Shown here: piece by piece, positions 7,674 through 20,892 of the stretch
How the letters are laid out: every line of letters begins with the position of its first letter
How positions within the stretch are numbered: position 1 is the stretch's first letter
Assembly: GCF_004297405.1 (NCBI RefSeq)
Contig: NZ_SCVC01000006.1
Location: forward strand, 496,001 to 560,000
DNA length: 64,000 nt
Direction: 5' to 3'
Origin: Reyranella sp.
GTDB lineage: Bacteria; Pseudomonadota; Alphaproteobacteria; Reyranellales; Reyranellaceae
Notes under the pieces: generated by a model
The model's input: only the letters and a program-made list of their open reading frames with translations
Database searches by the model: none
What the model was told of the DNA's origin: nothing
Program-made: the position numbers and the translations under genes

Positions 7674-9206
7674 TCAACGACGCGTGTTGCCGGCGCTCCA
7701 CTGGCCGGCACTGGCGAAGCGTACAGCTTCTTCCGCGGCGCGAACCAAGGCGCGCGCCTTCAGCACACTCTCCTGGTATTCGGCCTCGAGGTCGGAATCG
7801 GCCACGACGCCGACACCCGCCTGGACATACAGGGTGTTGTCCTTCACCAGGCCAGTACGCAGCATGATGCAGGTGTCCATCGAGCCGTTGGCGGCGAAGT
7901 AGCCGGCGCAGCCGGCATAGATGCCGCGGCGCACCGGCTCGACTTCTTCGATGATTTCCATGGCACGCACCTTGGGTGCACCCGACAGCGTGCCGGCCGG
8001 GAAGCCGGCCTTGAGCGCATCGATCGCATCCAGCCCGTCCTCGAGCGTGCCCTCGACGTGGCTGCTGATGTGCTGGAGGTGGCTGTACTTCTCGATGGTG
8101 AACTGCTCGACGACCCGCACCGAGCCGATCTTGGAGACGCGACCGACATCGTTGCGTGCCAGATCGACCAGCATCAGGTGCTCGGCATGCTCCTTGGGAT
8201 CGGCCAGCAGCTTGTCGGCGAGTTGCTTGTCCTCGTCAGGGGTCGCCCCGCGCCGGATGGTGCCGGCCAGAGGTCGGATGGTGACGGTGTTGTCGCGCAA
8301 CCGCACCAGGATCTCCGGGCTCGACCCTACGATGGTGAAATCGCCGTAGTCGAAGAAGATCAGGAACGGCGAGGGGTTGATGCGGCGCAGCGACCGGTAG
8401 AGCGACAGCGGCGGCAGCTTGAAAGGCAGCGAGAAGCGCTGCGATGGCACGATCTGGAAGGCGTCGCCGGCGCGGATGTACTCCTTGCAGGTTTCGACCA
8501 TCTGCTTGAAGTCGTCCTTCGACATATTGGCCTGCGGCTCGGGCAGGCCATCGAGGGCGTCGGCGCTTTCGCGGCGGAAAGGCAGTGTGCGCTCGAAGTC
8601 GGCGACGGCGTCGCCCAACCGTTCCTGGGCAGCCTCGAAGGCGGCGCGGGCCGAGACGCCTGCCTGCGGCCAGGCCGGCGTGACCAGGGTCACGTTGTCT
8701 TCCAGACGGTCGAAGATGCAGATCAGGGTCGGTCGCACCATGATGGCGTCGGGCAGGCCGATCGGATCGGGATTGGTGTCGGGCAGCCGCTCCATGTCGC
8801 GGACCATGTCGTAGCCCAGGTAGCCAAACAGGCCTGATGCCATCGGCGGCAGGCCGGGCGGCAGGTCCATCTGGCATTCGCGGATCAGCGTACGCAGTGT
8901 TTCGAGTGGCCGACCATCGAGCTTCTCGAAGGCGCGAGCGTCGGTGCGAGCGTGGCGGTTGATCTCGGCCTGGCCCTTGGTGCAACGCCACACGACGTCG
9001 GGCTTGAAGCCGATGATCGAATAGCGGCCACGCACCGAACCGCCTTCGACGGATTCGAGCAGAAAGGAATTGGCGCGTCCGTCGGCCAGCTTCAGGTAGG
9101 CCGAGACGGGTGTTTCGAGATCGGCGACGAGCTTGGTCGAAACGACCTGCGGCTTGCCAGCTTCATAGACAGCCTCAAAGGCGCCGAAGTCGGGCGAAAT
9201 CGACAT
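7674..9206 (-). CDS. trpE: Anthranilate synthase component I
   Basis: 510 residues from ATG 9206, the start 10 bases after the ppiD stop; the frame runs 23 codons further upstream but those codons overlap ppiD. The feedback element LLES appears near residue 45 (SFLLESVEGG), and the chorismate-binding core is present: PFLIFFDYGDFTIVGSSPE, IRPLAGTIRRG, LVDLARNDVGR, AGTLSGAPKVRAMEI and a C-terminal GYFAANGSMDT. It converts chorismate to anthranilate with a glutamine amidotransferase subunit. In many alphaproteobacteria ppiD-trpE is followed by trpG-trpD-trpC; here the next genes are fatty-acid-type enzymes, so TrpG must be elsewhere. Confidence 0.93.
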   Translation of the reverse strand: MSISPDFGAFEAVYEAGKPQVVSTKLVADLETPVSAYLKLADGRANSFLLESVEGGSVRGRYSIIGFKPDVVWRCTKGQAEINRHARTDARAFEKLDGRPLETLRTLIRECQMDLPPGLPPMASGLFGYLGYDMVRDMERLPDTNPDPIGLPDAIMVRPTLICIFDRLEDNVTLVTPAWPQAGVSARAAFEAAQERLGDAVADFERTLPFRRESADALDGLPEPQANMSKDDFKQMVETCKEYIRAGDAFQIVPSQRFSLPFKLPPLSLYRSLRRINPSPFLIFFDYGDFTIVGSSPEILVRLRDNTVTIRPLAGTIRRGATPDEDKQLADKLLADPKEHAEHLMLVDLARNDVGRVSKIGSVRVVEQFTIEKYSHLQHISSHVEGTLEDGLDAIDALKAGFPAGTLSGAPKVRAMEIIEEVEPVRRGIYAGCAGYFAANGSMDTCIMLRTGLVKDNTLYVQAGVGVVADSDLEAEYQESVLKARALVRAAEEAVRFASAGQWSAGNTRR

Positions 9207-9216
9207 GGGAGGAGGC

Positions 9217-11148
9217 CTATTGCTGCTGCTGCTGGAAGAGCGTCGTGAAGGCGTCCTGGTCGACCGTGACGCCATATTTGGCCCGCAGCGCCGCCACGAG
9301 CTGCAGGATGAGATCGTTGGCGATCATCGTATCGAGCTGTTTGCCATAGCGCTCCAGCGCGTCCTTCTCCTTGGCGAGATCGGGGGCGTCGATCTGCTTC
9401 AAGCGGACCAGCACGCTTCCCTCGGCGGTGCGTACGGCCTGCGTCTTGTCGAGCGCGAGCTTGAAGAGTTCCTGCACGGCGGCCGGGTTCAGGTAGTTGC
9501 CGGTATCATTCTCGAACCGCGTTACCGGCTTGGCGATGCGTGCCTCCAGGCCCAGTTCCTTGGCGAGGGTAGGGAAATCGGTTCCGGCATTGGCCTTTTC
9601 GACTGCAACCTTGACCTTCTCGTCGGCGAGCTTGCGGCGCTCGTCGGCCTGCCAGGCATCGACGACCTTAGCCTCGACCTCGTTCAGAGCAGGTACGCGG
9701 GCTGGCGTGATGCGATCGGTACGCACAATGAAATACTCGCCGCGTTGCGTTTCGAGCAGCTCGCTCTCGGCGCTCTCGCGGGTCGAGAAGGCAGCCTGCA
9801 CCAGCTCGGCGGCCGCAGGACCAATGACGATCTGCTTGCCGGTCGCATCCTGGCCACTGGAACTGACATTATCGTAGGTCCGGATCTTGAGGCCAAGATC
9901 CTCGGCGGCGGCCTTCATCGACTGGGTCTTGCTCAGCACGCGCTCGAAATCAGTGACGAGCTTGATGAGAAGGTCAGGGGCCTGCTGGGCCTTTAGCTCC
10001 TTTTCGAGCTTGTCCTTCACCTCTTCGAACGGCACGGACTTGCCGGCCTCGATCTTGTTGATGCGGATGACGTGCCAGCCGAGCGGCGACTGGAGCGGTG
10101 CCGCCGCAATGCCCTCGGGCAGGCCGAAAATGCCGTCGGCCAGCGCACCCGGCGGCAGATCCTTTTTGGTCACGGGGCCGAGCTTGATCACGCCGTCGGC
10201 ATTGCCGGTGACTTCCTTGGCGGCATCTTCGAGCGACTTGCCGGCCTTGACTACTGCGATGATCGCCTTGGCCTTGTCCTCGCTGTCGGTCATGGCTTGA
10301 TCGACGTCGCGCTTCTCCGGCGTGCCGAACTCGGCAGCGCGCGCCTCGTATTCCTGCTTTACGGCGTCGGCAGTGACGGCGACCTGACTCTGCACATCGT
10401 CGACGGTCAGCATGATGTAGGAGAAGGCGCGGAACTCCGGGATCTGGAACTTGCTTTTGTTGGCTTCGAAGTAGGCGTTGAGCTGCTCAGGCGTGGGCTT
10501 GGGAACGTCGACCACGATCGCGTCGGGCACGTAAATCGTCTCGGCGACGCGCTTCTCGCTGTCGAGCCGGAAGATATCGTCGCGCAAAGAATTGGGCGCG
10601 AGGCCCTTGGGTTGCACCACGGCGAAGAGCTGGGCCGCCGCGATCTCGCGGCGCATGTCGTTCTCGAACTGCGGGATGCTGATGCGCGCCTGCTGCAGAC
10701 GATTCCTGTAGAGCAGGGGATCGAATGTGCCCCCCGCGCCCTGGAAGGCCGGATTACGCGCAATCGCAGCAGCTACCTGCGCTTCACTGGCGGTAAGACC
10801 GAACTCGCGGATGGCATAGTCGAGTACCGTACGCTGGATCACCTCCTCGAGAGCGCTGACATGCAGGCTCATGCCCATGGCTTCTTCGGTCGTCGGGCGA
10901 CGCCGGTACTGGCGCTCGAAGGCTTCGAGCTGCCGATTGTACTGTTCGCGCACTTCGGCCGAGGATACCGAGGCGCCGCCGACCCAACCGTAGATGGGTA
11001 GGTGATAGCCGCCGACATGCGCGACCTCGGCGCTGCGGCCCCCGCTGCGGATCATGTCGCCGATCCCCCAGAAGGCAAAAGCGATGATCAGCATGCTGGA
11101 GAGCAGGAACAGAACGACGAAGCGGGCGTATTTGGTGAACTTATTCAC
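9217..11148 (-). CDS. ppiD: Periplasmic folding chaperone, SurA_N/parvulin type (PpiD)
   Basis: About 643 residues if GTG 11148 is the start; a longer frame begins at 11199 but adds a non-hydrophobic leader. An N-terminal membrane anchor ([21 protein letters not shown]) is followed by a SurA_N-like region ([15 protein letters not shown]), a degenerate parvulin domain (residues about 250-370, with [20 protein letters not shown] and [10 protein letters not shown]), and a helical C-terminal half. The protein helps nascent outer-membrane and periplasmic proteins emerge from SecYEG. It ends in a short run of glutamines. It is upstream of trpE and divergent from tpiA. Confidence 0.88.
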   Translation of the reverse strand: MNKFTKYARFVVLFLLSSMLIIAFAFWGIGDMIRSGGRSAEVAHVGGYHLPIYGWVGGASVSSAEVREQYNRQLEAFERQYRRRPTTEEAMGMSLHVSALEEVIQRTVLDYAIREFGLTASEAQVAAAIARNPAFQGAGGTFDPLLYRNRLQQARISIPQFENDMRREIAAAQLFAVVQPKGLAPNSLRDDIFRLDSEKRVAETIYVPDAIVVDVPKPTPEQLNAYFEANKSKFQIPEFRAFSYIMLTVDDVQSQVAVTADAVKQEYEARAAEFGTPEKRDVDQAMTDSEDKAKAIIAVVKAGKSLEDAAKEVTGNADGVIKLGPVTKKDLPPGALADGIFGLPEGIAAAPLQSPLGWHVIRINKIEAGKSVPFEEVKDKLEKELKAQQAPDLLIKLVTDFERVLSKTQSMKAAAEDLGLKIRTYDNVSSSGQDATGKQIVIGPAAAELVQAAFSTRESAESELLETQRGEYFIVRTDRITPARVPALNEVEAKVVDAWQADERRKLADEKVKVAVEKANAGTDFPTLAKELGLEARIAKPVTRFENDTGNYLNPAAVQELFKLALDKTQAVRTAEGSVLVRLKQIDAPDLAKEKDALERYGKQLDTMIANDLILQLVAALRAKYGVTVDQDAFTTLFQQQQQ

Positions 11149-11285
11149 GGCTCTGCAGGGGTGTGATGGGGGGTCCGAACGGGGCGCCATGCCTACCATC
11201 GGCCTTCCGGACAGGCAACCAAGCGGCCTTTACCGCAAACACCGACGCCGCTAGACACGCCAGCGGACGAATAAAGGGGAACATC

Positions 11286-12041
11286 ATGGCGCGTACAAGG
11301 CGGCCGCTGATCGCCGGCAACTGGAAGATGAACGGTCTCACCAGCGATGCCTTGGCGCTTGCGAAGGATGTCGCGGCCGGTGTGAGCCAAGCCGGTTGGA
11401 CCGACCGCGAATTGCTCGTCTGCCCGCCGGCGACCCTGGTGATGGCGGTGGCCGGTGCAGCCAAGGGCAGCGGTCTGCTAGTTGGCGGCCAGAACTGCCA
11501 TGCCAAAGCAAGCGGCGCCCATACCGGCGATATCTCGGCCGAGATGCTGAAGGACGCCGGCGCCAGCCATGTGATCGTGGGCCATTCCGAGCGCCGCAGC
11601 GATTGCGGCGAGACCGATGCGATCGTTCGCGCCAAGGCCGAGGCGGCCTGGCGTGCGGGCCTGCTGCCGATTGTCTGCATCGGCGAGACCCTGGCCGAGC
11701 GCGAAGCTGGCAAGACGCTCACGGTGCTGGAGACCCAGCTCAAGGGAAGTGTGCCGGCAGGCTCGACGGCCGCGAAGCTCGTGGTCGCCTATGAGCCGGT
11801 CTGGGCGATCGGCACAGGCAAGACCCCCACTGTTGCCGAAGTGGCCGCAGCCCACGCGCATATTCGCAAGGTGCTGGGCGGCCTGATGACCGACGCCGGC
11901 GCGGTTCGTCTGCTCTACGGCGGTTCGGTCAAGGGCAGCAATGCCGCCGAGCTGTTGGCGGCAGGTGATGTCGACGGCGCCCTGGTTGGCGGTGCCAGCC
12001 TGAACGCTGCGGAATTTTTGGCTATCGCCAAGGCCGCGTAA
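11286..12041 (+). CDS. tpiA: Triosephosphate isomerase
   Basis: 251 residues, the normal length. Catalytic residues are visible: Lys14 in GNWKMN, His100 in VGHSERR, Glu170 in [10 protein letters not shown], and the phosphate loop [11 protein letters not shown] near the C-terminus. It interconverts dihydroxyacetone phosphate and glyceraldehyde 3-phosphate in glycolysis. ATG 11286 is preceded by AAGGGGA at a good distance; the longer frame from 11163 has no such site. secG and pyrG follow, a linkage common in alphaproteobacteria. Confidence 0.95.
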   Translation: MARTRRPLIAGNWKMNGLTSDALALAKDVAAGVSQAGWTDRELLVCPPATLVMAVAGAAKGSGLLVGGQNCHAKASGAHTGDISAEMLKDAGASHVIVGHSERRSDCGETDAIVRAKAEAAWRAGLLPIVCIGETLAEREAGKTLTVLETQLKGSVPAGSTAAKLVVAYEPVWAIGTGKTPTVAEVAAAHAHIRKVLGGLMTDAGAVRLLYGGSVKGSNAAELLAAGDVDGALVGGASLNAAEFLAIAKAA

Positions 12042-12109
12042 AGCGGCTAGAAGCGCCCGCTGCGGGTGCCCCCCGCTTGCGGAGATACCCCTCCTAGCGC
12101 TGGACGAAA

Positions 12110-12502
12110 ATGGACGCCGTAAGACACTTTCTTCACGAATGGCGGCTGGTGCTGCTCGTCATCCATGTCGGCGTGACAGCCGCGATGATCGTCGTGATCC
12201 TGCTTCAGCGCAGCGAAGGCGGTGGCCTTGGCATGGGCCGCACGGATGCACTCTTTTCTGTGCGTGGCCAGGCCAACGTGCTGTCGCGGGCGACGGCGAT
12301 CCTCGCCGGTATCTTCTTGTTCCTCAGCCTCCTGATGGCGTGGAGCTTGACCGATCCGACCCGGGGCACGAAATCGATCATGGATCGTGCGCCGGTCGGC
12401 GCGCCAGCGGCCCCTGCAGGGTCGGCGGCTCCGACCAGTCCGACGCCCGCACCGGGTACGACGCCTGCAGCGCCGGGACAGCCCGCCGCTCCCACCCGCT
12501 AG
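12110..12502 (+). CDS. secG: Protein translocase subunit SecG
   Basis: 130 residues. Two membrane helices (residues about 13-33 and 62-80) flank the conserved LLQRSEGGGLGMGR loop, followed by a long Ala/Pro-rich tail typical of alphaproteobacterial SecG. It is the accessory third subunit of the SecYEG channel and eases SecA-driven translocation. Position between tpiA and pyrG supports the call. Confidence 0.92.
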   Translation: MDAVRHFLHEWRLVLLVIHVGVTAAMIVVILLQRSEGGGLGMGRTDALFSVRGQANVLSRATAILAGIFLFLSLLMAWSLTDPTRGTKSIMDRAPVGAPAAPAGSAAPTSPTPAPGTTPAAPGQPAAPTR

Positions 12503-14233
<1,731 letters not shown>

Positions 14234-14310
14234 GCAACGGGGCGGAGAGCAGGGCGGCCATGGTCGCCGGGTCGTATTTCGGTCATGTTTCTCGGCAGAA
14301 TCGAGCCGTC

Positions 14311-15063
14311 ATGATCCGCACCATCGTCATTGCCCTGATCGGGATCGTCTGCCTCGGCGTAAGCGCCGGGGCCCAGCAGTCGTACGGCAAGGCCGAACGG
14401 CGCGATCCGCTCTTCCTGCGCTTTCCCGAAATGGCCGATCGCTATTGGGAACGATCGGAGACCAGCACCGCCAGCAACAAGGTAGTGGCGATCCCGATGC
14501 CCAAGCAGTGCGCCTTCCTCTACGCCGACTCCTACACGCGTGGCCAGATGAGCCCACGCGAAGTACAGGACACGGCGCTCTCCAACTGCAACAGGCGGCT
14601 GGCCGACCTGGGACCGCTCGGAGAGAACTACATGATCGATTGCCGCTGCCAGGTCGTGCTCAGCAACGAAAACTATCTCGTGCCGAAGAACCTGTTGCCG
14701 GACGACGCCTACGGGCCGGTATCGATCTTCTATCGCGACGATCGCGGCAACATGGCTCGGTTGAATGGCGTGGTCCGCTACGGCGCCCTGATCGGACGCG
14801 ATCGTTCGGTCACCTTCTCGGTCGAGAATCCGAGAGGCGATCGGGTTTGCGACGGGACGATGACCAACGAGGGGCCGGCGAGTGGGCAGTTCTCCCTGTC
14901 CTGCTTCGGCGGCAAGTTCGGTGGCAGGGGCTCCTATGAAAGCAAGTTCGGTGCTCCCAACGACCACATCATTGCCCGCGGCCAGACGGGGCGGGGCCAG
15001 CCTGTCGTGATGGTGATCGGCCTGCCGGCGCAGCTCGCCGCCAATACCTACGGCGCCATCTGA
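14311..15063 (+). CDS. Exported protein of unknown function
   Basis: 250 residues from ATG 14311 with a signal peptide (IVIALIGIVCLGVSAGAQQ, cleavage after A-G-A). An upstream in-frame ATG at 14260 would put 17 polar residues before the signal, so the later start is preferred. The mature part has several Cys (CAFLY, SNCNRR, CRCQVV, CDGT, CFGGKFGGRGSYES), suggesting disulfides. A sequence like FGGRGSY near the C-terminus may bind glycan or metal, but no family is recognised. It is one base from the next gene (TGAGATG), so they are probably co-translated. Confidence 0.65.
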   Translation: MIRTIVIALIGIVCLGVSAGAQQSYGKAERRDPLFLRFPEMADRYWERSETSTASNKVVAIPMPKQCAFLYADSYTRGQMSPREVQDTALSNCNRRLADLGPLGENYMIDCRCQVVLSNENYLVPKNLLPDDAYGPVSIFYRDDRGNMARLNGVVRYGALIGRDRSVTFSVENPRGDRVCDGTMTNEGPASGQFSLSCFGGKFGGRGSYESKFGAPNDHIIARGQTGRGQPVVMVIGLPAQLAANTYGAI

Positions 15064-15064
15064 G

Positions 15065-15952
15065 ATGCGTGCGCTCCCACTGCTGGCTGCTTTCGCGCTC
15101 CTGGCTCCGGGGGCGGTCCTGGCGCAGAGCGCCGGTGAAGTCGAGCGCTGTTTCCAGAATCCTGCGGCCTGTGCCTCGGGAGGCGGCGGGGCGGCGCCTG
15201 CGCCCGCTCAAACGCCCGCCCCCGTTACGACACGGCAAGCTCCTGCGCCCGACTATGCAACGGTACTCAACAGCTCCGAAGCCGATCGCAAGAAAATCCA
15301 GGAATCGCTGCGTACGCTCGACAAGTACAACGGACCGATCGACGGCAATCTGCAATCCGAAGCGACGACGAAGGCGATCGCCGACTGGCAGAAGGGCCGC
15401 GGTGCGGCGGCCGCCGGCAAGCTGACACCGCCGGAAGCCGCACAGTTGAATGCCGAAGCAGCCCGCGCGCCGATCCGGCGCATCGAGCCACCGGTGCAGA
15501 CCGCGGCCGCACCACCCTCTAATGCCGATCAGCTGAAAGCCCTGCAGGCAAGGCTTGCCGAACGCCGCAAGGCGGCCGAACCCAAGGCGAATGCTGCCGC
15601 GCAGGCACTGATCGGCGACCTCAAGGCCTATGTCGCTGCCGACGGGAAGGGCGTGGTGGGCGATCAGTTCGCGGGTTTCGCCAAATGGTACAGTGACAAC
15701 AAGGCGGCAGGCCGCAGCTTCGGCATGATTGCTCCTGCGATCGACGACTACGGCGATGCCAAGGCCGGTGCGGCGACCACGGCCGAGGTCAAGTTCGAGA
15801 CCAAGCAGGGCGCGAACACCTTCAACCAGTGCCTGATGTTCGCCTGGATCGAGGGCAGCCCACGCAAGAACGCCCAGACTTTCTCCTGCGACGACGTCGC
15901 TGCCGTCGAGAAATGGAAAACCGATCAGGCGCTGAAGAGCGCCTGGCGTTAG
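15065..15952 (+). CDS. Exported protein with a peptidoglycan-binding-like segment
   Basis: 295 residues: signal peptide (LPLLAAFALLAPGAVLA), an Ala/Pro-rich linker, then residues about 70-125 that resemble a PG_binding_1 repeat (IQESLRTLDKYNGPIDG then TTKAIADWQKG), a charged coiled-coil stretch (LKALQARLAERRKAAEPK) and a C-terminal globular domain (VVGDQFAGFAKWYSDN). It is translationally linked with the exported protein upstream. A cell-envelope role is inferred from the repeat; nothing more specific can be said. Confidence 0.65.
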   Translation: MRALPLLAAFALLAPGAVLAQSAGEVERCFQNPAACASGGGGAAPAPAQTPAPVTTRQAPAPDYATVLNSSEADRKKIQESLRTLDKYNGPIDGNLQSEATTKAIADWQKGRGAAAAGKLTPPEAAQLNAEAARAPIRRIEPPVQTAAAPPSNADQLKALQARLAERRKAAEPKANAAAQALIGDLKAYVAADGKGVVGDQFAGFAKWYSDNKAAGRSFGMIAPAIDDYGDAKAGAATTAEVKFETKQGANTFNQCLMFAWIEGSPRKNAQTFSCDDVAAVEKWKTDQALKSAWR

Positions 15953-15982
15953 CTGGCGCTTGCTGCCTCTGCGGCCACCGGC

Positions 15983-16600
15983 TCAGTCGACTCGTTCGAG
16001 GTAGCTTTCGAACACGCCGACATGCACGAACGCCGGGTCGGCCGAGTTCGGCCAAAGCTCCTGCGCGTCGAACCGGACATCGTATGTGGGTTCGTCCTCC
16101 GACTTCACTCCATGCGCGTGAGCATCGGGGAAGGGATAGGCGGGCGAAACATTGACGACGACGCCGGTCTTGCCACGGATGTAACCGGGCATGCGGACAT
16201 GGCCAGAAACATGGTTGGTCTTCACCTTGACCTTGTCGCCAGGCTTCAGCACCTCGCGGGTCTCGACGTTACCTCGGCCCGGAGCGCTGGCAGACGAAAG
16301 CGGGAAGGAGCCTTGCGCGCGGCGCTCCAGTTCCTCGTGCGTGACGATGCCTTTCTCAACACAGAGCGTCGCCAGGCTGGTCAGCGAGCGCTCGTAGTAG
16401 CTCGCGGTCAGGTAATGCCGTGGCTCCATGCGCTCGATGGCATGGCGATACTCATCCATGTTGAAGATGCCGAGCTTTACCGCCAGTGAATAAAGCGCGT
16501 TGACTCGCTTTTCCCACGGCTCGTGGAATGTCGCTGCGCGCAAGGAGTAACGAACGCGGCCGAAACCCTGCTTGCCGCCGAGATCATGCATGCCGTCCAT
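15983..16600 (-). CDS. Nitrile hydratase subunit beta
   Basis: 205 residues beginning MDGMHDLGG-x-QGFG, the family hallmark, with EPWEKR and ALY following, and a C-terminal SH3-like barrel (KVKTNHVSGHVRMPGYIRGKTGVV and YDVRFDAQELW). With the alpha subunit it hydrates nitriles to amides. It lies 15 bases downstream of the alpha gene. No cobalt chaperone or amidase gene follows; the next gene is convergent. Confidence 0.92.
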   Translation of the reverse strand: MDGMHDLGGKQGFGRVRYSLRAATFHEPWEKRVNALYSLAVKLGIFNMDEYRHAIERMEPRHYLTASYYERSLTSLATLCVEKGIVTHEELERRAQGSFPLSSASAPGRGNVETREVLKPGDKVKVKTNHVSGHVRMPGYIRGKTGVVVNVSPAYPFPDAHAHGVKSEDEPTYDVRFDAQELWPNSADPAFVHVGVFESYLERVD

Positions 16601-16615
16601 GATTGAACTCCGCTC

Positions 16616-18612
<1,997 letters not shown>

Positions 18613-18621
18613 GGCCTCCAG

Positions 18622-18654
18622 GCGTTCGGCGCCTCAGCGACAGGCGCCGAACGC
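18622..18654 (+). terminator. Strong hairpin after enolase, probable terminator
   Basis: A perfect 13-bp stem (GCGTTCGGCGCCT paired with AGGCGCCGAACGC) closes a 7-base loop, starting 10 bases after the eno stop. No T-run follows, so it may be a transcript-stabilising 3' end or act with Rho rather than as a classic intrinsic terminator. Confidence 0.6.
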
Positions 18655-18743
18655 GACCTCACCGGGACTTCACGACGGAACTCACCGGCCGCACTCCTCG
18701 GGAGCGGTATTGGCTAGAATTACCGGGCTCGATATCTTGAGGC

Positions 18744-19571
18744 GTGGCCCGGACCGACCCTAGGAACTCGACCCAATATTGGTGGGACCGTCACCTGACG
18801 GGTCTTTCGTTGCTTCGTGCCGACTTCACCACGCACGAATATCCGCCGCACACACACGATGCTCTGGTCGTCGCTGCGACCGAGCAGGGCGGTTCGATCG
18901 TCAAGAGTCGTGGCGAAGTGACGGAAGCGCGTGTCTCAACCTTGTTTGTCTTCAATCCGCTCGAACCACATGCTGGCTGGATGGGATGGAGCGAACGTTG
19001 GCGCTACCGATCACTCTACCTCACACGCGAGGCCCTTGATCGGGTGGCGCGCGAGTTGGGCATCGAAGCTGTGCCGTACTTCACGCGTAACATGTTCGAC
19101 GATCCCGACTTGATCAGTGGCTTTCTCGCGATGCACCGAGCCATCGAGCAGGGGCGCGACGTCTTCCGTGAACGCGAGCTCTTGGTCGGGACATTCAGCC
19201 GGTTGTTCCAGCGCCATGGCAGTGGTGGTGGTCGGATCGAACCGGCGCCGCGCGATCGAATGCTGCTTAATCGGGTTATCGAGCGAATGCGTGCCGACTA
19301 TGCAAGCGATCTCCGCCTTGAGGAGCTGGCGGCCAGTGTCGGGTTGACGACGTTTCAACTGATCGGACTGTTCAAGCGCACGACAGGACTCACGCCGCAC
19401 GCCTACCTGACTCAGATCAGGCTCGGCATGGCGTGCCGCCGCCTGCGGCACTCCCAGGCCATCGCCGAGGTAGCGACCGATGTGGGCTTCTACGATCAGA
19501 GCGCGCTCACCCGACATTTCAAGCGCTGCTACGGAATTACGCCGCTTCAGTTCGCTCGCGCGGCGGCCTGA
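18744..19571 (+). CDS. AraC-family transcriptional regulator
   Basis: 275 residues with GTG start. N-terminal AraC-type cupin (YPPHTHDALVVAATEQGG, then FNPLEPHAG) is followed by two helix-turn-helix motifs: LEELAASVGLTTFQLIGLFKRTTG and AIAEVATDVGFYDQSALTRHFK, ending in the signature GITPLQFAR. It senses a small ligand and binds DNA. The AlaX-type editing gene lies 49 bases downstream; AraC regulators next to amino-acid exporters or editing proteins are common, so an amino-acid-linked signal is a guess. Confidence 0.85.
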   Translation: MARTDPRNSTQYWWDRHLTGLSLLRADFTTHEYPPHTHDALVVAATEQGGSIVKSRGEVTEARVSTLFVFNPLEPHAGWMGWSERWRYRSLYLTREALDRVARELGIEAVPYFTRNMFDDPDLISGFLAMHRAIEQGRDVFRERELLVGTFSRLFQRHGSGGGRIEPAPRDRMLLNRVIERMRADYASDLRLEELAASVGLTTFQLIGLFKRTTGLTPHAYLTQIRLGMACRRLRHSQAIAEVATDVGFYDQSALTRHFKRCYGITPLQFARAAA

Positions 19572-19620
19572 CGTCAATTTTCGCCAATACCGCTACGCCG
19601 CGGTCGTGTAGTCCGCGGCG

Positions 19621-20346
19621 ATGCATCTCTTCTGTCACGAACACCCCGATACTCTTGTCGTCGAGACAACGGTTACCGATGCGCGGCCAGGCAAGGTCGC
19701 GCTGGCGCAATCGCCTTTCTATCCCGGCGGGGGCGGACAGCTTGCCGATCGCGGTGTCGTCCGCTGGGCTGGTGGTGAGGCCAAGGTAACTGGCTTCGAC
19801 CTCTCTGCCGGCAAGGTCTGGCTTCTGCTCGACACGCAGGCCGAGGTCTCGGGCACTGTCGAAGCGGCCGTCGACAGCAGCTTCCGTCATATGATGCGCC
19901 AGCTTCACACCGACACACATGTGTTGAACGCGCTGGTCTTCCAGCAATTCGATGGCGCGTTGGTGACAGGCGTTCAGATGGCCGAGGACGGGACGGCGCG
20001 TATGGATTTCGACCTGCCAGGCGCCAACAACGAACGCTTGCGCGGTCTTGAAGGCCCGATAAACGATCTCATTCGCCAGGACATCGCTGTATCGATCGCC
20101 TACGTGCCGATGCACGAGGCTCACGCCGAGCACGGCCTGATCCGTAGCCGTTCGGTAGCCCCACCGCCGACACCGGACGGCAAGATCCGCATCGTCGAGA
20201 TTGCGGGCCTCGATCGTCAGGCCTGCGGCGGCACGCACCTCGCTTCGACAGGGGCATCACCCCCGGTCCGCATCCTCAAGATCGATAACAAGGGACGCCA
20301 CAACCGCCGGATCCGCATCGGCCTGTCCGACGCTAAAGGCCCCTGA
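19621..20346 (+). CDS. Alanyl-tRNA editing protein, AlaX-type
   Basis: 241 residues resembling the editing and C-terminal parts of AlaRS. The GGGGQLADRG motif is present, and the zinc site is visible as HTDTH (HxxxH) near residue 100 and CGGTH (CxxxH) near residue 205. It hydrolyses Ser-tRNA(Ala) or Gly-tRNA(Ala) in trans. It sits between an AraC regulator and ftsB, interrupting the usual eno-ftsB-pdhA order. Confidence 0.88.
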   Translation: MHLFCHEHPDTLVVETTVTDARPGKVALAQSPFYPGGGGQLADRGVVRWAGGEAKVTGFDLSAGKVWLLLDTQAEVSGTVEAAVDSSFRHMMRQLHTDTHVLNALVFQQFDGALVTGVQMAEDGTARMDFDLPGANNERLRGLEGPINDLIRQDIAVSIAYVPMHEAHAEHGLIRSRSVAPPPTPDGKIRIVEIAGLDRQACGGTHLASTGASPPVRILKIDNKGRHNRRIRIGLSDAKGP

Positions 20347-20410
20347 CAGAACGAAAATTCCTTGACTTCCTAACACCATATATTGCCATATGGAGTCAGG
20401 AACGCCGCAT

Positions 20411-20710
20411 ATGTTGTTGAGACCGCGTCAAATTCTGGCTCCCGTCATCTTCGCCACGGTATTCGGTTATTTCGGATATCACCTGGTGAATGGCGATCGC
20501 GGACTCTTGGCGATGGCCCATCTGCAGCGCGAAGTACTGGTTGCCGAACAAAATCTCGCCGAAGCGGAGACGACACGGAAGATCTGGGAGCGTCGCGTTT
20601 CAGCGCTGCGCAATCAAAGCCTCGACCCCGATATGCTCGACGAGCGCGCACGCGTGCTGCTCAACTTTGCCCGCAAGGACGACCTGATCGTCTTCACGCC
20701 GACGCGTTGA
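20411..20710 (+). CDS. ftsB: Septum formation initiator, FtsB/DivIC family
   Basis: 99 residues from ATG 20411, which has AGGA nine bases upstream; another in-frame ATG at 20390 adds seven residues. One N-terminal membrane helix (ILAPVIFATVFGYFGYHLV) is followed by a coiled coil (HLQREVLVAEQNLAEAE) and the DPDMLDERARVLLNFARKDDLIVF end typical of alphaproteobacterial FtsB. It bridges FtsL and FtsQ at the septum. Location directly before pdhA is conserved in many alphaproteobacteria. The last codons and stop are tandemly duplicated (ACGCGTTGATG twice) at 20701-20722. Confidence 0.85.
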   Translation: MLLRPRQILAPVIFATVFGYFGYHLVNGDRGLLAMAHLQREVLVAEQNLAEAETTRKIWERRVSALRNQSLDPDMLDERARVLLNFARKDDLIVFTPTR

Positions 20711-20842
20711 TGACGCGTTGATCAGCGTTCGCTGGGCGGCCCTCCGAAAGAAACTGTCCAAGCGACTCCGTCGTTGGCAAACATTCGCTCAAATGCTGCG
20801 GCGCACTCGGGGCGACTCTGTTTTTTCCTGCTAGATCAACTA

Positions 20843-20866
20843 CATCGCGATAAGCGATGCTATAAG
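20843..20866 (+). promoter_or_regulatory. Inverted repeat and -10 element upstream of pdhA
   Basis: CATCGC and GCGATG flank a 5-base centre (20843-20859), immediately followed by a good -10 hexamer TATAAG (20861-20866), 27 bases before the pdhA ATG. No good -35 is seen at the usual distance. An operator overlapping the promoter would fit control of the pyruvate dehydrogenase operon by a repressor or an activator. Confidence 0.4.
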
Positions 20867-20892
20867 CCGGGTGGGCTCACGAGGGGGGTACT

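Noticed and set aside
7170..8837. Plus-strand frame of 555 codons opposite trpE and the hydratase gene
   Set aside because: Antisense shadow of well-supported genes with no recognisable domain.
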